DNA from: Castanea sativa
Taxonomy: Eukaryota > Streptophyta > Magnoliopsida > Fagales > Fagaceae
NCBI RefSeq assembly: GCF_040712315.1
Contig: NC_134024.1
Location: forward strand, 3,991,158 to 4,055,157
Length of the DNA stretch: 64,000 nt
Direction of reading: 5' to 3'
Part shown: piece after piece, positions 38,966 to 51,875 of the stretch
How positions within the stretch are numbered: position 1 is the first letter of the stretch
Layout of the letters: each line of letters starts with the position of its first letter
Position numbers and translations under genes: made by a program
The notes under the pieces: model-generated
Databases searched by the model: none
The model's input: only the letters and a program-made list of their open reading frames with translations
What the model was told of the DNA's origin: nothing

Positions 38966-41900
38966 ATGTCCGATCTGTTATCAGGTACTCTCTCTTTCTG
39001 TATCTCTCGCTAAACACACAGACAAACATGAAAAGCACATATTTTAATCAGAAAGTGGGAACTAGAAAGATGAAACTGAATCCATCTGAGATTAAAATCA
39101 AATGGGTTCACCTTAAAATTACTTAATCTCAATTGGGTTGAGTTGGGTTTTTTTATTTTAATTTATGTACTTGTTATTTCCTTATTGTAAAAAAAAAAAT
39201 GAACAAAAAGTAAAGATTTTTAGCATGTTCAATTAAAAAAAATTACTCAACGACCCATTTGAGCTTAAAAACAAATGGGTTTGGCTTAAAATTTATAAGC
39301 TCAGCTGGGTTTTTTTTTTTTTTAAAAAAAAATTTATATAACTTTATTGCAAAAAGAAAAAAAGGGATAAAGTTAATATATTTAATATGTTCACGTTTGA
39401 ATGGCAGAGATGGATGAGATGGGTGAGATTGAGAAGCCAATATTCAGAGACATAAGGCGTTATTACTGTGAGTACTGTGGCATTTGCAGGTCCAAGAAGT
39501 CTCTTATTACTTCTCATATGCTCACTCACCACAAGGTCTGCATCTCTCTTTATAGTAGGGAATTTTGATTAATTGTTTTATAAGGTACATATATGATCAA
39601 TGCGTATTAATAAATAACATGTCAAATTAGAGAATTATAGAAAAGAACAAGCCTTAATTGAATTAGAATTTGTTTAGAGAAGATAAAACCCAATTTTAAT
39701 TAATCACAAATTTTTTGGTGTAGGATAGTTTTTATCATAGCACTGTTTGTAACTCTAAAAACCAAATTAAAAAATATATCTTATGCGATGAAATGGAAAA
39801 TGTGGGATTTTCTTATGTTGACAACCTTTAGAGGAAGATATGCGATTGTAAATCTGTTTATTGAATTTCGTACTTAGTTTTTAGTGTTTTCCTTTTGTTC
39901 AGGAAGAGATGGAAAAGAATCGGGTTAATGGGGAAGAGGATAAAGAAGGAAAAAAGTCCAATACGTGTCAAGAATGTGGTGCGACATTCACAAAACCTGC
40001 GTATTTGAAGCAACACATGCAAAGTCACTCGGTTGAGGTATCTTTCTTTTACGTGGCTTATTTGACATGATTATGTGTTGGTGTTTGATGCTTATGAGCT
40101 ATTTTGATTTGCACACAAGATATCTGTGTAACTATGTTGGTCCAAAAATTTAAATGTCTTAATAGACTGTGAGTTGCTTGTTGGACAAAATTTAGCGGAT
40201 ATATAAATGATTGTTCTGTTTTAAAATATAATCTTATGTGGTGAATTTTGTTCAGGAAACTTATTTGCACTTTTAGTTGAGAATTTAAATTTTTGTAGAA
40301 AATGCATAATTTGAATTCATGAGTAGTACATTTGATTTGTAAGCTGCCAATATTTCCTAGCAAATGTGGGAGTAGTGGTTGTGCATGTTTGAATGCATTT
40401 CTCAGATGCTTCTGCTTTATTTCCTAATTGCTAATTGTGTCTATGGCCAATTGCATTTTGTCAGACATTTATTTAGTTTGTGTCAATTGAAGGTGAATTA
40501 TTTTGCAGGGATTGTTAATTATTTGAGAAAAAAATCTCATGGATGTTGAAAATTGAAAGTGTGAAGCATTGGATCCCATACAAAAGAACTCCAAAATGCG
40601 TGAGGCTGCATCTCTGACTTGAATGGACTAGTATCAGGTGGGGAGACCCCCTGAGAAGCTCCATCAAGTGAGCCTCAATCACGCGATGTTCCTAGTTGAG
40701 GTTTGAAGGCTTCTTGTTCATGCATATCTAGATATAATTGTTAGTAATATTTGCTAGTGTACACGTATTTGATACTTTTGACTTTGTTGCAGAGGCTGTA
40801 CACCTGTCCAGTTGATGATTGCCATTCCAGCTATAGAAGAAAGGACCACTTGACTCGGCATCTGCTTCAGCACCAAGGAAAACTCTTTAAGTGTCCAATT
40901 GAGAACTGTGGCCATGAATTTTCTTACCAAGGGAACATGACACGGCATGTGAAAGAATTCCATAGCAAGGATTGCCCCCCAATTAATGCTGAACCCCAGA
41001 AGCAATTTGTCTGCCAGGAGATAGGGTGTGGAAAGGTTTTCAAATTTGCATCAAAACTGCGAAAGCATGAGGAATCCCATGGCAAGTTTCTCTGCTTTCC
41101 AACTACTTTTAATTTTTTTTGGACATTTCTTTGTCTTCTTTAGTTTGTATTGTAGATGATCTAGTAACATAGTTCTTTAGTTGGTGTTGTAGATGATCTA
41201 GTAACATTGTTCTTGAAATGAGAAAAAAAAGTTTTCTTAGTAAATTTTGGAAATTTTATCTGTTGCAAACTCTGACAAATGCAATTACTGATCCAGTTAA
41301 ATTAGACTCAGTGGAGGCACTCTGCTGCGAACCTGGCTGTATGAAATATTTTTCTAACGATGAATGCCTTAAGGCCCACATCCAGTCCTGCCACCAACAT
41401 ATTACTTGTGAGATATGTGGGACCAAGCAACTGAGAAGGAACATTAAGCGGCATCTACAAATACATGAAGACACAGTTTCTTTGGAGAGAGTCAAATGCC
41501 ACTACGATGGTTGTCTTCACACATTTTCAACTGTAAGATACTGCACTTTTTTAGGATTTTCCTTTTTTTCACTTGCTTTGCTAAATGTTTGAATTAGTAT
41601 ATTACTTATGTCAAAAAAAATTTATTTGCCTTTTTGGGTGACGTTTACTCACTTGGTTATATGTTTTCAGAAATCAAATCTCTATCAGCATATCAAGGCT
41701 GTGCACCTTGAACTTAAACCTTTTGCCTGTAGCTTTTCTGGTTGTGGCGTGAGATTTGCACACAAGCATGTGAGAGACAAGCATGAGAAGACGGGGTGCC
41801 ACGTTCATACAACCGTAAGTATTTTATGCTTGGATCATTTGACACTATCTTTGGTATGCATCTGGGTAGACATCCTTTAACGACAAAGTTAGAAAATGAA

Positions 41901-42120
41901 ATTCATGACTGAGATCATACTGCTTTGGGTTCAGGGTGATTTTGAAGAGTCAGACGAGCAATTTCAATCCAGGATTAGGGGTGGCCGGAAGAGAAAGTGC
42001 CCAACCATAGAAATGCTGATCCGGAAGAGGGTTTCTCCACCAAGTCCACCAAGTCAATCAGATGAAGAGTCTGACTACCTTGGTTGGTTGCACTCACAGA
42101 GGACTGGCAACGAGCTGTAA
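38966..42120 (+). CDS. TFIIIA: Transcription factor IIIA (nine C2H2 zinc fingers)
   Basis: Seven coding exons (38966-38984, 39408-39535, 39903-40037, 40793-41081, 41297-41532, 41671-41814, 41935-42120) total 1137 nt, 378 residues plus stop, with matching phases. TFIIIA binds the internal promoter of 5S rRNA genes to recruit TFIIIB/TFIIIC and Pol III, and binds 5S rRNA. Nine Cys2His2 fingers are visible: first cysteines near residues 27, 71, 99, 128, 168, 200, 228, 258 and 289. A 23-residue charged spacer separates fingers 1 and 2. The C-terminal tail begins [10 protein letters not shown] and has a basic RGGRKRKCP stretch, a likely nuclear signal. Fingers 6-7 contain CEICGTKQL, characteristic of plant TFIIIA. 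Intron 3 contains a 5S rRNA-like element. Exon 4 most likely ends at 41081 before GCAAGT, a GC donor, because only that join restores the conserved H-V-K-L-D-S junction. The first exon codes for just six residues plus one base. Confidence 0.95.
40509..40700 (+). ncRNA. P5SM: 5S rRNA-mimic alternative exon in TFIIIA intron 3
   Basis: The intronic segment 40565-40670 matches plant 5S rRNA at its most conserved places and in order: ggatcccat (40571-40579), agaactcc (40585-40592), then aggtgggga (40636-40644), gacc and cctgagaag (40650-40658). This is the position of the known plant 5S rRNA mimic, an exon that folds like 5S rRNA and is bound by ribosomal protein L5 to control TFIIIA splicing. A candidate acceptor is TTTTGCAG ending at 40508. 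Candidate donors are GTGAGC at 40668 and GTTTGA at 40701. Inclusion would put a stop in frame at once (TGA at 40524-40526 after exon 3), giving a nonsense-mediated decay target. Exact exon borders are inferred. Confidence 0.85.
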
Positions 42121-42770
42121 ATCATAGCCTATAGTTTCACACAATATAAATGGGGTCTCCCACTTTAAATATATAGAAGTTTGGGTCTTTAGAAGGATGA
42201 TATGTATATATAGGTTATTAGCAGCCATTTACAATCTAGGTCTGTTCCTCAATAGCTAGAAGTAAATTTTATTCTTTATGGGTTCCCTTATCAGTGTATT
42301 ACACTTGTTAATGAAATATAAATATAGCATTCGGTCCCGTCAACATACCTTGTTCTTTTTCTTTTCCTTTTTTCTTTTGGGGGGAAGAAGTTTCTGCTCC
42401 ATGCTCCATTAAAAATGTTTTAGCAAAGAGAATTATTTGCAAGACTATGAAAGGACTAAATTAAAAATTGTGTAGCTTTAAATCTGAGGCTGGAAAATTA
42501 AAGGAGCCCATGTTTCAATAACAATACATAATTACATATGGCCCAGCAAAAGAAAATTTGAAGATGCTTTTCTTTTTCTTTTTCCCTAGTTGCTCTGCTT
42601 GAAAAAGTAAAGAGCTAAGACGGAACATTTGCTGCTATTAGTGTCATGGTTTTTAGTTTTCGTTAAATAGATGTTTCCTTTGGCATGCGTATTACTATTA
42701 GTGCTATGAATGTGAAGATTGACAATGAGCTATAAAGCACTCTCATAATAGACGAGGATGATCTGCTTAG

Positions 42771-42840
42771 TCTGGATTAGTGTCAGTTGCTCATAGGAGT
42801 TTGATTCTGGATTAGGGTCAGTTGCTCATAGGAGTTTGAA
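42771..42840. repeat. 35-bp tandem repeat, two units
   Basis: The unit 'tctggattag(t/g)gtcagttgctcataggagtttga' occurs at 42771-42805 and 42806-42840 with one base difference. It lies about 650 bp past the TFIIIA stop codon. Confidence 0.9.
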
Positions 42841-44267
42841 TAAGTAACAATGAGGTTAGCTGTTTAGTAAATTTTGCGGCTTACAACTAATCTGAGCAAA
42901 GTTCTTCTATGTCAAAATAATAATAATAATAATAATAGATGGAGGGTAAGGTCGTGGGTTTAAAACACTAAATAGGTGTTACTTACCAATAAGAAGTGCT
43001 ATTCATGCAAAGAAGAGTAACAGCTTACCTAGATCCAGAAGTCCTTAGCAAGACTATGGAAGAAAGCACCACTCCCCATGTGGGGGATTGTGATGAATGT
43101 CTCGCTGAAAGGAGGATCAGGCAGGATTGTCCTAGTGGACCAAGATAGTGTGGCATGTCCTACTGTCAGTAGCAACTAGCACAAAGGGTCATAAAGATAA
43201 ATCGTTTTCCAACTCAGGTAGTGATTGAGAGTCGAGGTTCTAGACCTTCAACTCTTGGTCTGCATGTCTTGTTGTGTGAGACAACCCTGCAATGGTAGTT
43301 GTGCCAAACGTTTTTTTCAACATGTACTTGGTCCACATGGAGTTCTTGTTGGATCATCAGCATATCATGTGGTTTAGATTTACTGTTTCTATTATCTAAT
43401 TTATGTTAGTTGGATGTTTCCTTAGTTTGTTGCTAAAGGAAGCCGATGAATATGCATTGTTTGAATCTATTCTCAGTATTATTCATTGCTTTCCTTCTCT
43501 GTTTCGTCACTGTCAGTAATGATTTAAAAACACAAAATGGGCCATTGCTAATCTAATCCCCCTCATGTGTGTTTCACAAAAGTTTGCCCACATGATTCTC
43601 TTTATTTCTGCATTTACGCCTTCAGGGTCCAAGTGCTTTTAGGTTTCATATATGGTCAAGATTAATTGGTTTTTGATATAGATAGAGTTTGAATTCACTA
43701 CATATTAGTTGTTAATATGAATGTTCAAAAACATTTTAAAAACTTTGAATACTTTGTCATGGAATTTTGGAATTCCAGACTTTGGACATTAATTATTCTA
43801 CCATGAAGTTAAAATAAAATTGCCTTAACATAATGCTTTATCTTTAAATTATCCACACAAAAAAAAAAAGAAGCTTCCCTGGTAGAATAGTTGGTATTGG
43901 TTTTGTTACATGCTCCTTCAGTTTTACCATAATTCTTCTCAATTTGAAGTGTCTAGGTTCTGAATACAAATTGATGCAGACAATATTTATGATACAAATT
44001 GATGCAAACAATTATTCAAAATCTGTGTTAAATTTAAGGTTGAAAAGAAATCAAATTACAATTTTATATTTACTTTTTTTATTTTTCCATTGAAAAATAT
44101 AAACCAAATCATCAATGCGTCATATTAAAGTGGAAGAAACAATATATTGTCACTCAAAAATATTACGCTTCTCTTTTTAAGATAGGTAAATAGTGGAACA
44201 AGGAAAAATGAAATATAAAGTACTATAAATGATCTCATTATTATTAGACTATCACTTCTATTTTTCT

Positions 44268-44332
44268 AAGTAAACGTTAGACCTCTCTCAAAAAAAAAAA
44301 AAAAAAAAAAAGGAAAAAAGTAAGCGTCAGAC
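44268..44332 (+). mobile_element. Ultra-truncated SINE: ctctctc plus poly(A) with 15-bp target duplication
   Basis: Flanking repeats aagtaaacgttagac (44268-44282) and aagtaagcgtcagac (44318-44332) differ at two of 15 positions. The insert is only ctctctc, about 21 A and a few more bases. The 'ctctctc-A(n)' terminus matches the 3' end of family-1 SINEs in this window. Confidence 0.7.
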
Positions 44333-46192
44333 TATCACTTGAATCTCAAACTTACCTATCTTTAATATTGTATGAACTAATAAAATTTTAATCTATAGTT
44401 AATGTACTTCATAGCTTGGCTCCACTATTGGAGTAGCATCATATTATTAAATGTTAACTAATAATTAAAGTTTCCAACATGTAAGTGTTACATTGGAAAC
44501 TTTCCTTTTCACATTGTATTATAAATTCAAATGCGTTATATTAAGTCAAGTTCTGGAAGCAAAGACAAAGACTTATGTCTCCAACAATTTGACGTAACTA
44601 AGAACTAATGATAATGATAATGTTATATCAAGTCAACATACCTAGAGACCTCTTTAAAGAAAAAGCCTATTATCTCCCAACATAGCCAAAAACATAGATT
44701 GCTTTAGACATTCTAGTAAAATCAATCAATTTAGGTCTCTTAGGTCACTGCATTAAAACTAAACCATTCCAGTGGGTCCTTGCTTCTGCACCGTCAGGTG
44801 GGGTAGGCTGACAGGCTTTGAGGACCACTGAATTATTATTATTCAAGAATCAAGATTGTTCTTCATAGCTTTTCATATTTCTTTTCCCCTTGATTTTTAA
44901 TTGCTATGGTATATATGGTTTTCACTTTTCACATGTTAGGTATGAATGATATACAGTATCTATCTCTTTCTTGATAAGAATGATAGTATCTATATCAAAT
45001 CTTACTTTGATGCTTGATTGAGATGTAACTTGTTTTTACATGTTTTTATTTATTTTTATATATAAAAAGTATAGAATAGCTTTGGTCACAAAAATCAGTA
45101 TTTATAAATATTTAAAGCCCAAATCTGTTATCTCAAAACAAAAACAAAATAAAAAACTCTGTATTTTTCACAGTAAAAAAAAGTATTATTTAACTTAACT
45201 ATAAGATTATTGGTTTTCAAAGATGTCATGGTTACTTATGTTATCATTTGTTTACTAATTGACATCAAATTTATAATCTAGTTCCATTTTTGATTATTTG
45301 GCCAACTAATTTTATCTAACACTTCAAATTTTCTTACATAATAGGTGTTAACTATATAAGACTCATTTGTCATTATGCCCTCTCTCATATAATCGATGAT
45401 TTCACATTCATATATTTATTGTGTATATGAAAAACATGATGTTAAAAGTATTATAGATTTTATTATATAAATCTTACAAGTTGATATATCATCAATTATT
45501 AAAAAATAGTAGAAACCCTTTGAAAGCAAAAAATAAAAAATAAAAAATAAAAGAAACATTTATTTATTATTGTTGAAGTGACATAAATTATATTATTAAT
45601 CACTTTACTTTGTAAATTTTTTGTGCTAAATTGATCATTGTCAATTAACGCATTGTGGTTCACATAATAGGGCTCTGATGATATTGGTTGTGGATTAACG
45701 TCATAGAAGCACTTTCACCTTTCTTAGGAAAATTGCAAACTGGAAATCAAGAATAAAAGATGAAAATGGAAGAAGATTTCCTTTGGCAATCATTTCACTA
45801 TAACACAGTAATTTAAAGATGTCAACAAGACCACTGTTTCAATGAATTATGGACTACGCTTGTAATGATTCATCTTTGAAAATTATATTAGAAAAAAAGC
45901 CAATAATGTAGGATGTTTTTGCGAATGACCACTAACTACTATATATGTCAAACTATAATAATTTGCCTCCTGTGCTTAGATCCTGTTTACTAATTGATAA
46001 CCGGCTTTATAGACTATGAGTGAATTGTGATGGAGGAAGAGATGTCAAAGTTTCAAACTATACTATTGTGTTATCAACAAGTGATTATTAACCAAACCCA
46101 AATTGTTATTGTAATTAGGGACTTTTTCTTGTCCATATTTAATCGATAAATTAGTTGACTGTATGAGTGCCGTAAACAATTAAGATCTGTCC

Positions 46193-46195
46193 ACA

Positions 46196-46250
<55 letters not shown>

Positions 46251-46270
46251 AGAGAGAGAGAGAGAGAGAG
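46193..46270. repeat. Compound microsatellite: A(n), (TA)n, (GA)n
   Basis: A run of roughly 30 A is followed by about 11 TA units and then about 12 GA units. It is probably unstable in length and prone to assembly error. Confidence 0.95.
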
Positions 46271-49200
46271 AAGAGAGACATTGGTATCGTGTCAGTTACA
46301 AAACCTCCAATGTTTTAGATAGTGGATATTTCTTTTTAAAAAGCAATATGGTTTATTTTTTATTTATTTTTTATTTTTATATAACTTTGTTTTTTATAAA
46401 TACAATAAAATTTTAAGTTATGATATTGTTCGGTTTATGGTGATTTCTCTTTATTATTAAACAAGACAATAATTTATTTTTAGTGTAAGCAGATTTTGAT
46501 AACTTGAATGAATGATTTGATTTTCATATATAGAGAGTTTTTATTGTGCTTTATGGTTATTTGCTTTCTTCAATCTCTGATTGTTGTGGTTAATTTTAGA
46601 TAATGGTTGTAACTTGTAACAGCTAGTATGGTTCTGAAAAAGTATTTAGTATTAAAGTTAACCAATTTTTGGTTGAGCTGAGGTGAGATCATGCTCATTT
46701 CTTCTGGACTTTCCCAACCAGCTGAGCTATCTCTCTCATGAGTTTGTGGTCGATTTGAGCTGGTGACATGGTGAAAAGATTGGCCAAACTGGATGGATGA
46801 TGTGGTCCAAGTGTTAGCTATACGTATGGCTTAAAATCTGACAGTAATAATTGACTGACATTGTGTATTTAAAGGGTCAAAATTATGTTCATTTCAAAAT
46901 TATGCTCTTATTGTTGTTGACATTTAATATATGTATAGTACAATCAAATTAAAGTTTTTGTAAGTTGAAACAACATTTCCAAGTTTCCAACAATAAGAGC
47001 ATTTTGGGGTGGGTGGGTGTAAGATGAGCTTTGTTTTCGAAAAGACACAAATAAATCACTTTGTAAGGACACTAAGTTTTGTATTGGGGATGGATCCCAT
47101 TTCTCATTTTGATTTTTTGTAATTTGTACATTCCTTCTTAGTGAATCACATAAATACTCATTATGAAATTTTTAGTAAGGATTTTAGGTTTCATTTAGCA
47201 GTAATTGTCGTCAAATAAGAAATCTAGTATTCAAACATCACCTATACAAAAATTAATTGATATCTTTACTTAATGATTCCGAGCAATTATTAGGAAACGG
47301 ATGTCATACCTCATAAATTGAAATATTATTGCATAAAAAAATAAGAAAAAAAAAACTTTTATTGAAACAAATTAGTAGTGACAAAAGTGTGGTCCCTTAA
47401 ATTGATTTATAGTTGTGGTAGTTACATGGGAGCTTTATTGCAAAATCTTTTCCGCAAATTGATTTCTTGCAAATCTGTTTATTAAATACGCTTGCTTTTG
47501 TTTTAAGCACAAGTCTAAGTAGCATAAATAAGACAATTACAAAGTTAAGAATGGAATTTATGTCCTAATAATATTAATAAAATCAATAAAGTTGATATTA
47601 ATCCAGATAAATATGGGAGGCGTGCGAATTCAACTAGATGCAAAGCTTGTCGGAGCAATATTTTACAGCACAAAATTCTTGTAGCTTCTTAGGCTCCAAT
47701 AAAAAAAAGTACACACGCAAACACACATATTATATAGTGTAGTGTTAGCTTTTCAAATCCAACCTTTAATTTAAAATCATACATATATAAAATACAAAAA
47801 AAAAACACATTTTTCTATATATATATATATATATACATATACACACATACATTTTATGCAATTAAAAATAAATTCAAGTTTTGAATATCTTCGTTAAAAA
47901 GACTAGACTATATCAGTGAATTATAAAATTCTTAGCAAAAATATAGATATTAGCTACTATGATTGCAAGAGGGAAGAATTCTTCTTTCAATGAGACTTCG
48001 TGCTAAATTTTTCACCCCAAAAATGAGTGCAATAGGGAAAATTAATGTGCATTTTGGCTGAGCATAAATAAATAAAATAAAATCACATGGAATGAATGGA
48101 TTTTTCAGTTAATTAATTAATGATCAACTTAGAATAATTATTTGTTAGATTTTATGACATAAAATTTTCAATATGCTTAGAGATACAAAAAAGAAATTAA
48201 AATCCTTTTTTCACAATTGTTAAGGTGGTGTGTTTTGATTAGTGTATAGAAGTAGGAAGTACAATTTTTTTTTAGATAAGTTTACTAACAATAACTCTAA
48301 GAACACAGAATTTTACACAATTATACCTACATATTAAATCCCAACACACGTTAGGGTTAGGTGTGTATCTGTTCTGTGTTGACTAACAGGCAACAAGCAA
48401 ACAACCTATAGCTACTCCTGAAACCCTGACTTAGAATCAAGCATGGTTGATTCTTAAATAATCCTAAACCCTACTGCTATGCTATCAACACCACAAAGCT
48501 TTACAGCTTTGTCTTTTGTATACTGTAAAGCTAATAAATATGTTCTCCATTTTATTAGCTTTTACTTTTGTACGAAGACAAAATGTACAAGTTTTTCCTC
48601 ATTTATTCATCAACACAACTTCTGAATTTCATTCCCCCTAATGCCTACCTATAAGGGTCGACCGACTTGTGAGAAACACCAAAAAAAAAAAAAAAAAACT
48701 GGGGTTATATTAGCATTTTTAAACCGCGGTTACAGTCTCAAAAGCTGTCGGTATAGGTCCAAATGAACAATCCTGGTGGTTTTCATGAGTTTTCTTATTT
48801 TTGAGCAATAAATATAATGATATTATAAATTTTATAATCTTTTACTTTTATTTTTATTGTTAATGACATCTTATAATTGGTGTATAATAAAAATAATATT
48901 ACTGTTTTGTAAAAATGATGTATTAAGTATAATTTATACCAACTTAAAAAATTGTAAAATTTGTTGTGTATGTAATATTTTTTGAGAGATTTTGGGTATG
49001 CCTAACAATTACATGTCGTTAAATTAATATTTTTCTCATTCCAAGATTTGGAAGGAATTCTTTTAGCATATTGAGCAACCAAACAAAATAAATGAATAAA
49101 TAAAAGGCTATCTCTTAGATACATCCTTGAGCTAAAAACATATTAAAATAGTCTACATTCTCCTTTTAAGATTGTGAGAATTTTGAGTGTGGAAGAGAAT

Positions 49201-50659
49201 GCCTAAATGTCAACCGTGGTAATAATTATATTATGCATTTTCTAAATGCATCATTCTTTCTTACAGTGTAGGTCTCATAGTTATGTGTAATTCACATGTT
49301 GTAAAATTGATGATACGCATATTTGATACATGAGATACTTTTCCTATTATGAAGTTTTAGGAAGACAAATATTTGAAATGGACTTATTTTTAATTATGAT
49401 GTGTGTATACACTTACAATTAACAATTATTTTAAAAAAAAAAATCACATTATCACATTATGAAAATAATATCAAATTAACCCTGGCATATTGTCCAACTA
49501 TAAATAATAATGCAGGTCATTCCATTATAGTTTTTTTTTGCATGAATCTTCGAGCTACAAACATTTTAAAATTAGTTTCATCTCTTTAGTACTTAAGGAT
49601 CTGAATTTAATAGTAGTATAAAGTCAAACACAATCAAGTATCAACAGCCATTATCAGCAAGTGTGAACCTTCTTTTTTTTTTGGGAGCATTGAGCAGGCA
49701 AGCAAGTATGAATATTTAACAAGAACAACAACCCCATCAGAACTAATAAGCTAGCTTTTCCATAATCAAATAGTTCAAAAAAAAAAAAAAAAACTACTCT
49801 TGTATTTAAAAACAATAATCTTAGGAATGCACTCAATTTCATTCTTATCTATTTTTATAATACGGTAGAGGTGGTTAATTGTGTGTAGTTAATACTTTTT
49901 GTGCAATGCCCACTATTGTTTATATGTACCATTACCTTTTGTTTTTGTTGAATAAAAAAGAGAGCTTTTAGTATAAACTCATCGACCTAAGCTATTATCG
50001 TGGGAACAAAATACTAACTAAAGAGTTATTACTTCAAGTCTTAAACCACTTAATTTATTGACCTCATTTCATGTGATAATAATGAATAATATCACGTTTA
50101 ACATTAAAGTTTTAATTGAGCCATTATCATAGTCACAACATATTCGTTAAAAGAATAACACTAAACTTCTACAAAGTACCATGGGAAGCATTACAATAAT
50201 TCTTAACCTGCAATGATCATAATTACTTTAGATTTTTTTCTTTTCGTTTAAAAAAAGTGTAGATGAGGGTAGACTAGGACTACTCTATTCTAGGGTCAGG
50301 CAAGCTCCAAGCCACTTATAATATTGGACTTACAGACCCCCACCAAAAAGAATTATTGGCAGCAAAACTCGAATTTAAATCTTTAGGACAAAAGAATTAT
50401 TGGCCATTACTCTAGATTCACTGATTACAATAAACATCATGTAATGAAATTAGATGCAAAATTTAATAAACCTAACTTTTATAATATATGAGTTTGGTTA
50501 AACTTTCTATTTTTAGAAATATTTTATAAAAAATTATAAAAATTATAAAAAAATTTCAATTTTCGATAATTTTTTAAAAAAAAATAGTAAAGTGCCCTTA
50601 GTGGCACGTTAATAAAATCCATAATAATATATATATATTTTGGATTAAACAATGGAGTT

Positions 50660-51360
50660 TAGGATTCCTTGGGATTATTACGTGTGGCAGAGAAAGTGTC
50701 AGTAACTACATCCCCTATTGGACGGTGGTGGTGGGCTTCTGTTTTCTTCTGTTACCTTGGAAGCCACGCTCTCTCTCTCTCTCTCTCACTCTCATTATCT
50801 CTCTCTCTCTCTCTCTCTTTCTCTCTCCTAAACTGTGTCACAATTTTCTGTGGACCCCCCCCCCCCCCACACAGCATGGCGGGAAAAGCGTGACGTGAGG
50901 GAAAGAGAAAAAAAAAAAAAAAAAAACTTCATTAATGAAAATATAAAAAATAATATCATATTAGATTTTATTATATAGCTACCCATACAGTGCAAAGATC
51001 TCGTCAGCGCTTAAACTGCAATCTGGGCCGTCCGATCTTCTCTGATCGGTTTTTATCAGAAACCCACGTGGTGGGCCCCACGATTTTAGATAATGAGACG
51101 TCGACCTTTCACGAGCTCTCTGTGGCAGGACGTTTTGTGATTGGACCAATCGGGTACGGACACGTGTGTGTGTGGCATCTACAGTACGATATTCCGTTCT
51201 TGTGTTTTTCTTTTTTTTCTTTTTCTTTTGTGCTGTTCTGGTTTTGTTCTGTGGAATTCTTACGTGGTCGTTTGAGACAGACAGTCAGGGTGTGTTTTAC
51301 GGAAATCAGTAATCACGTTTTTGGCTTTGTCAACTCTAAATTCCTGTGACTGACACCACC
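50660..51360. promoter_or_regulatory. GC-richer block with G-box cluster, no adjacent gene seen
   Basis: This block stands out from its AT-rich surroundings. It contains a CT microsatellite (50768-50827), a C run (50857-50869), a palindromic G-box CCACGTGG (51064-51071), ACACGTGT (51160-51167), further ACGT cores (near 50893, 51099 and 51262) and a CCAAT motif (near 51145). The phrase 'gggccgtccgatctt' is also typical of plant promoter sequence. No coding exon follows on either strand nearby. It may be a promoter of a lost, unannotated or non-coding gene, or a distal part of the ZF-HD control region. Confidence 0.4.
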
Positions 51361-51410
51361 CGGTTGAAGGTTAATTTTCTTCATGGATATTTCCGGATTA
51401 TAGTGAGCTA

Positions 51411-51605
51411 AAGTTTCTCATCTTTAAAGTGGGTTTTAATTAACTCAACTGATAAAATTTTTTAATAATTAAATAAGAGATTTGAGATTAATTTTCACTT
51501 ACACTAAAAACTGATTGGTATCTTGATCTGATAATAAAAAGTTATCATCAGGAACAAATGTCATAGGTTGAAACTCTCTTTAAAAAAAAAAAAGTTTCAC
51601 ATCTT
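51411..51605 (+). mobile_element. tRNA-derived SINE (family 1), full-length type
   Basis: The insert (about 51429-51592) has the head 'ttaactcaactgataaaat', the middle 'ttgatctgataataaa', then 'atcatcagg', and the end 'aggttgaaactctcttt' plus poly(A). Near-matching flanks aagtttctcatcttt and aagtttcacatcttc form the target duplication. A second, rearranged copy follows at about 51720-51875. Confidence 0.8.
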
Positions 51606-51719
51606 CGAGTAAAAAATTGAGTTAAAATCTCACTTATATATATATAAAAAAAATTATTGATAAGTACTTGATCTGATAAAAACAGTTATTGATTGCTTGA
51701 TCTGATCATAAGAAGTAAT

Positions 51720-51875
51720 CATCAGATGTTACACTGATAAAGTTCTTATAGTCAAATAAGAGATTTAGAGTTTGATTAATTTTTACTTACACAAAAAATG
51801 GTTGATGGTTTGATTTGATGGTAAATAGCAATCATTGGATGCTAAAGGTTCAAACTTAAAAAAAAAAAAAAAATC
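51720..51875 (+). mobile_element. SINE family 1, rearranged second copy
   Basis: It contains 'aaataagagatttagag', then 'acacaaaaaatggttgatggtttgatttgatgg', 'caatcattggatgctaaaggttcaaactt' and poly(A). The order is that of family 1. Bases 51650-51720 contain extra pieces of the same middle ('cttgatctgat' twice), so nested or repeated insertion is likely. Confidence 0.6.

Noticed and set aside
42990..43300. Less AT-rich patch after TFIIIA resembling transcribed or LTR sequence
   Set aside because: No frame, terminal repeat or known motif could be identified.
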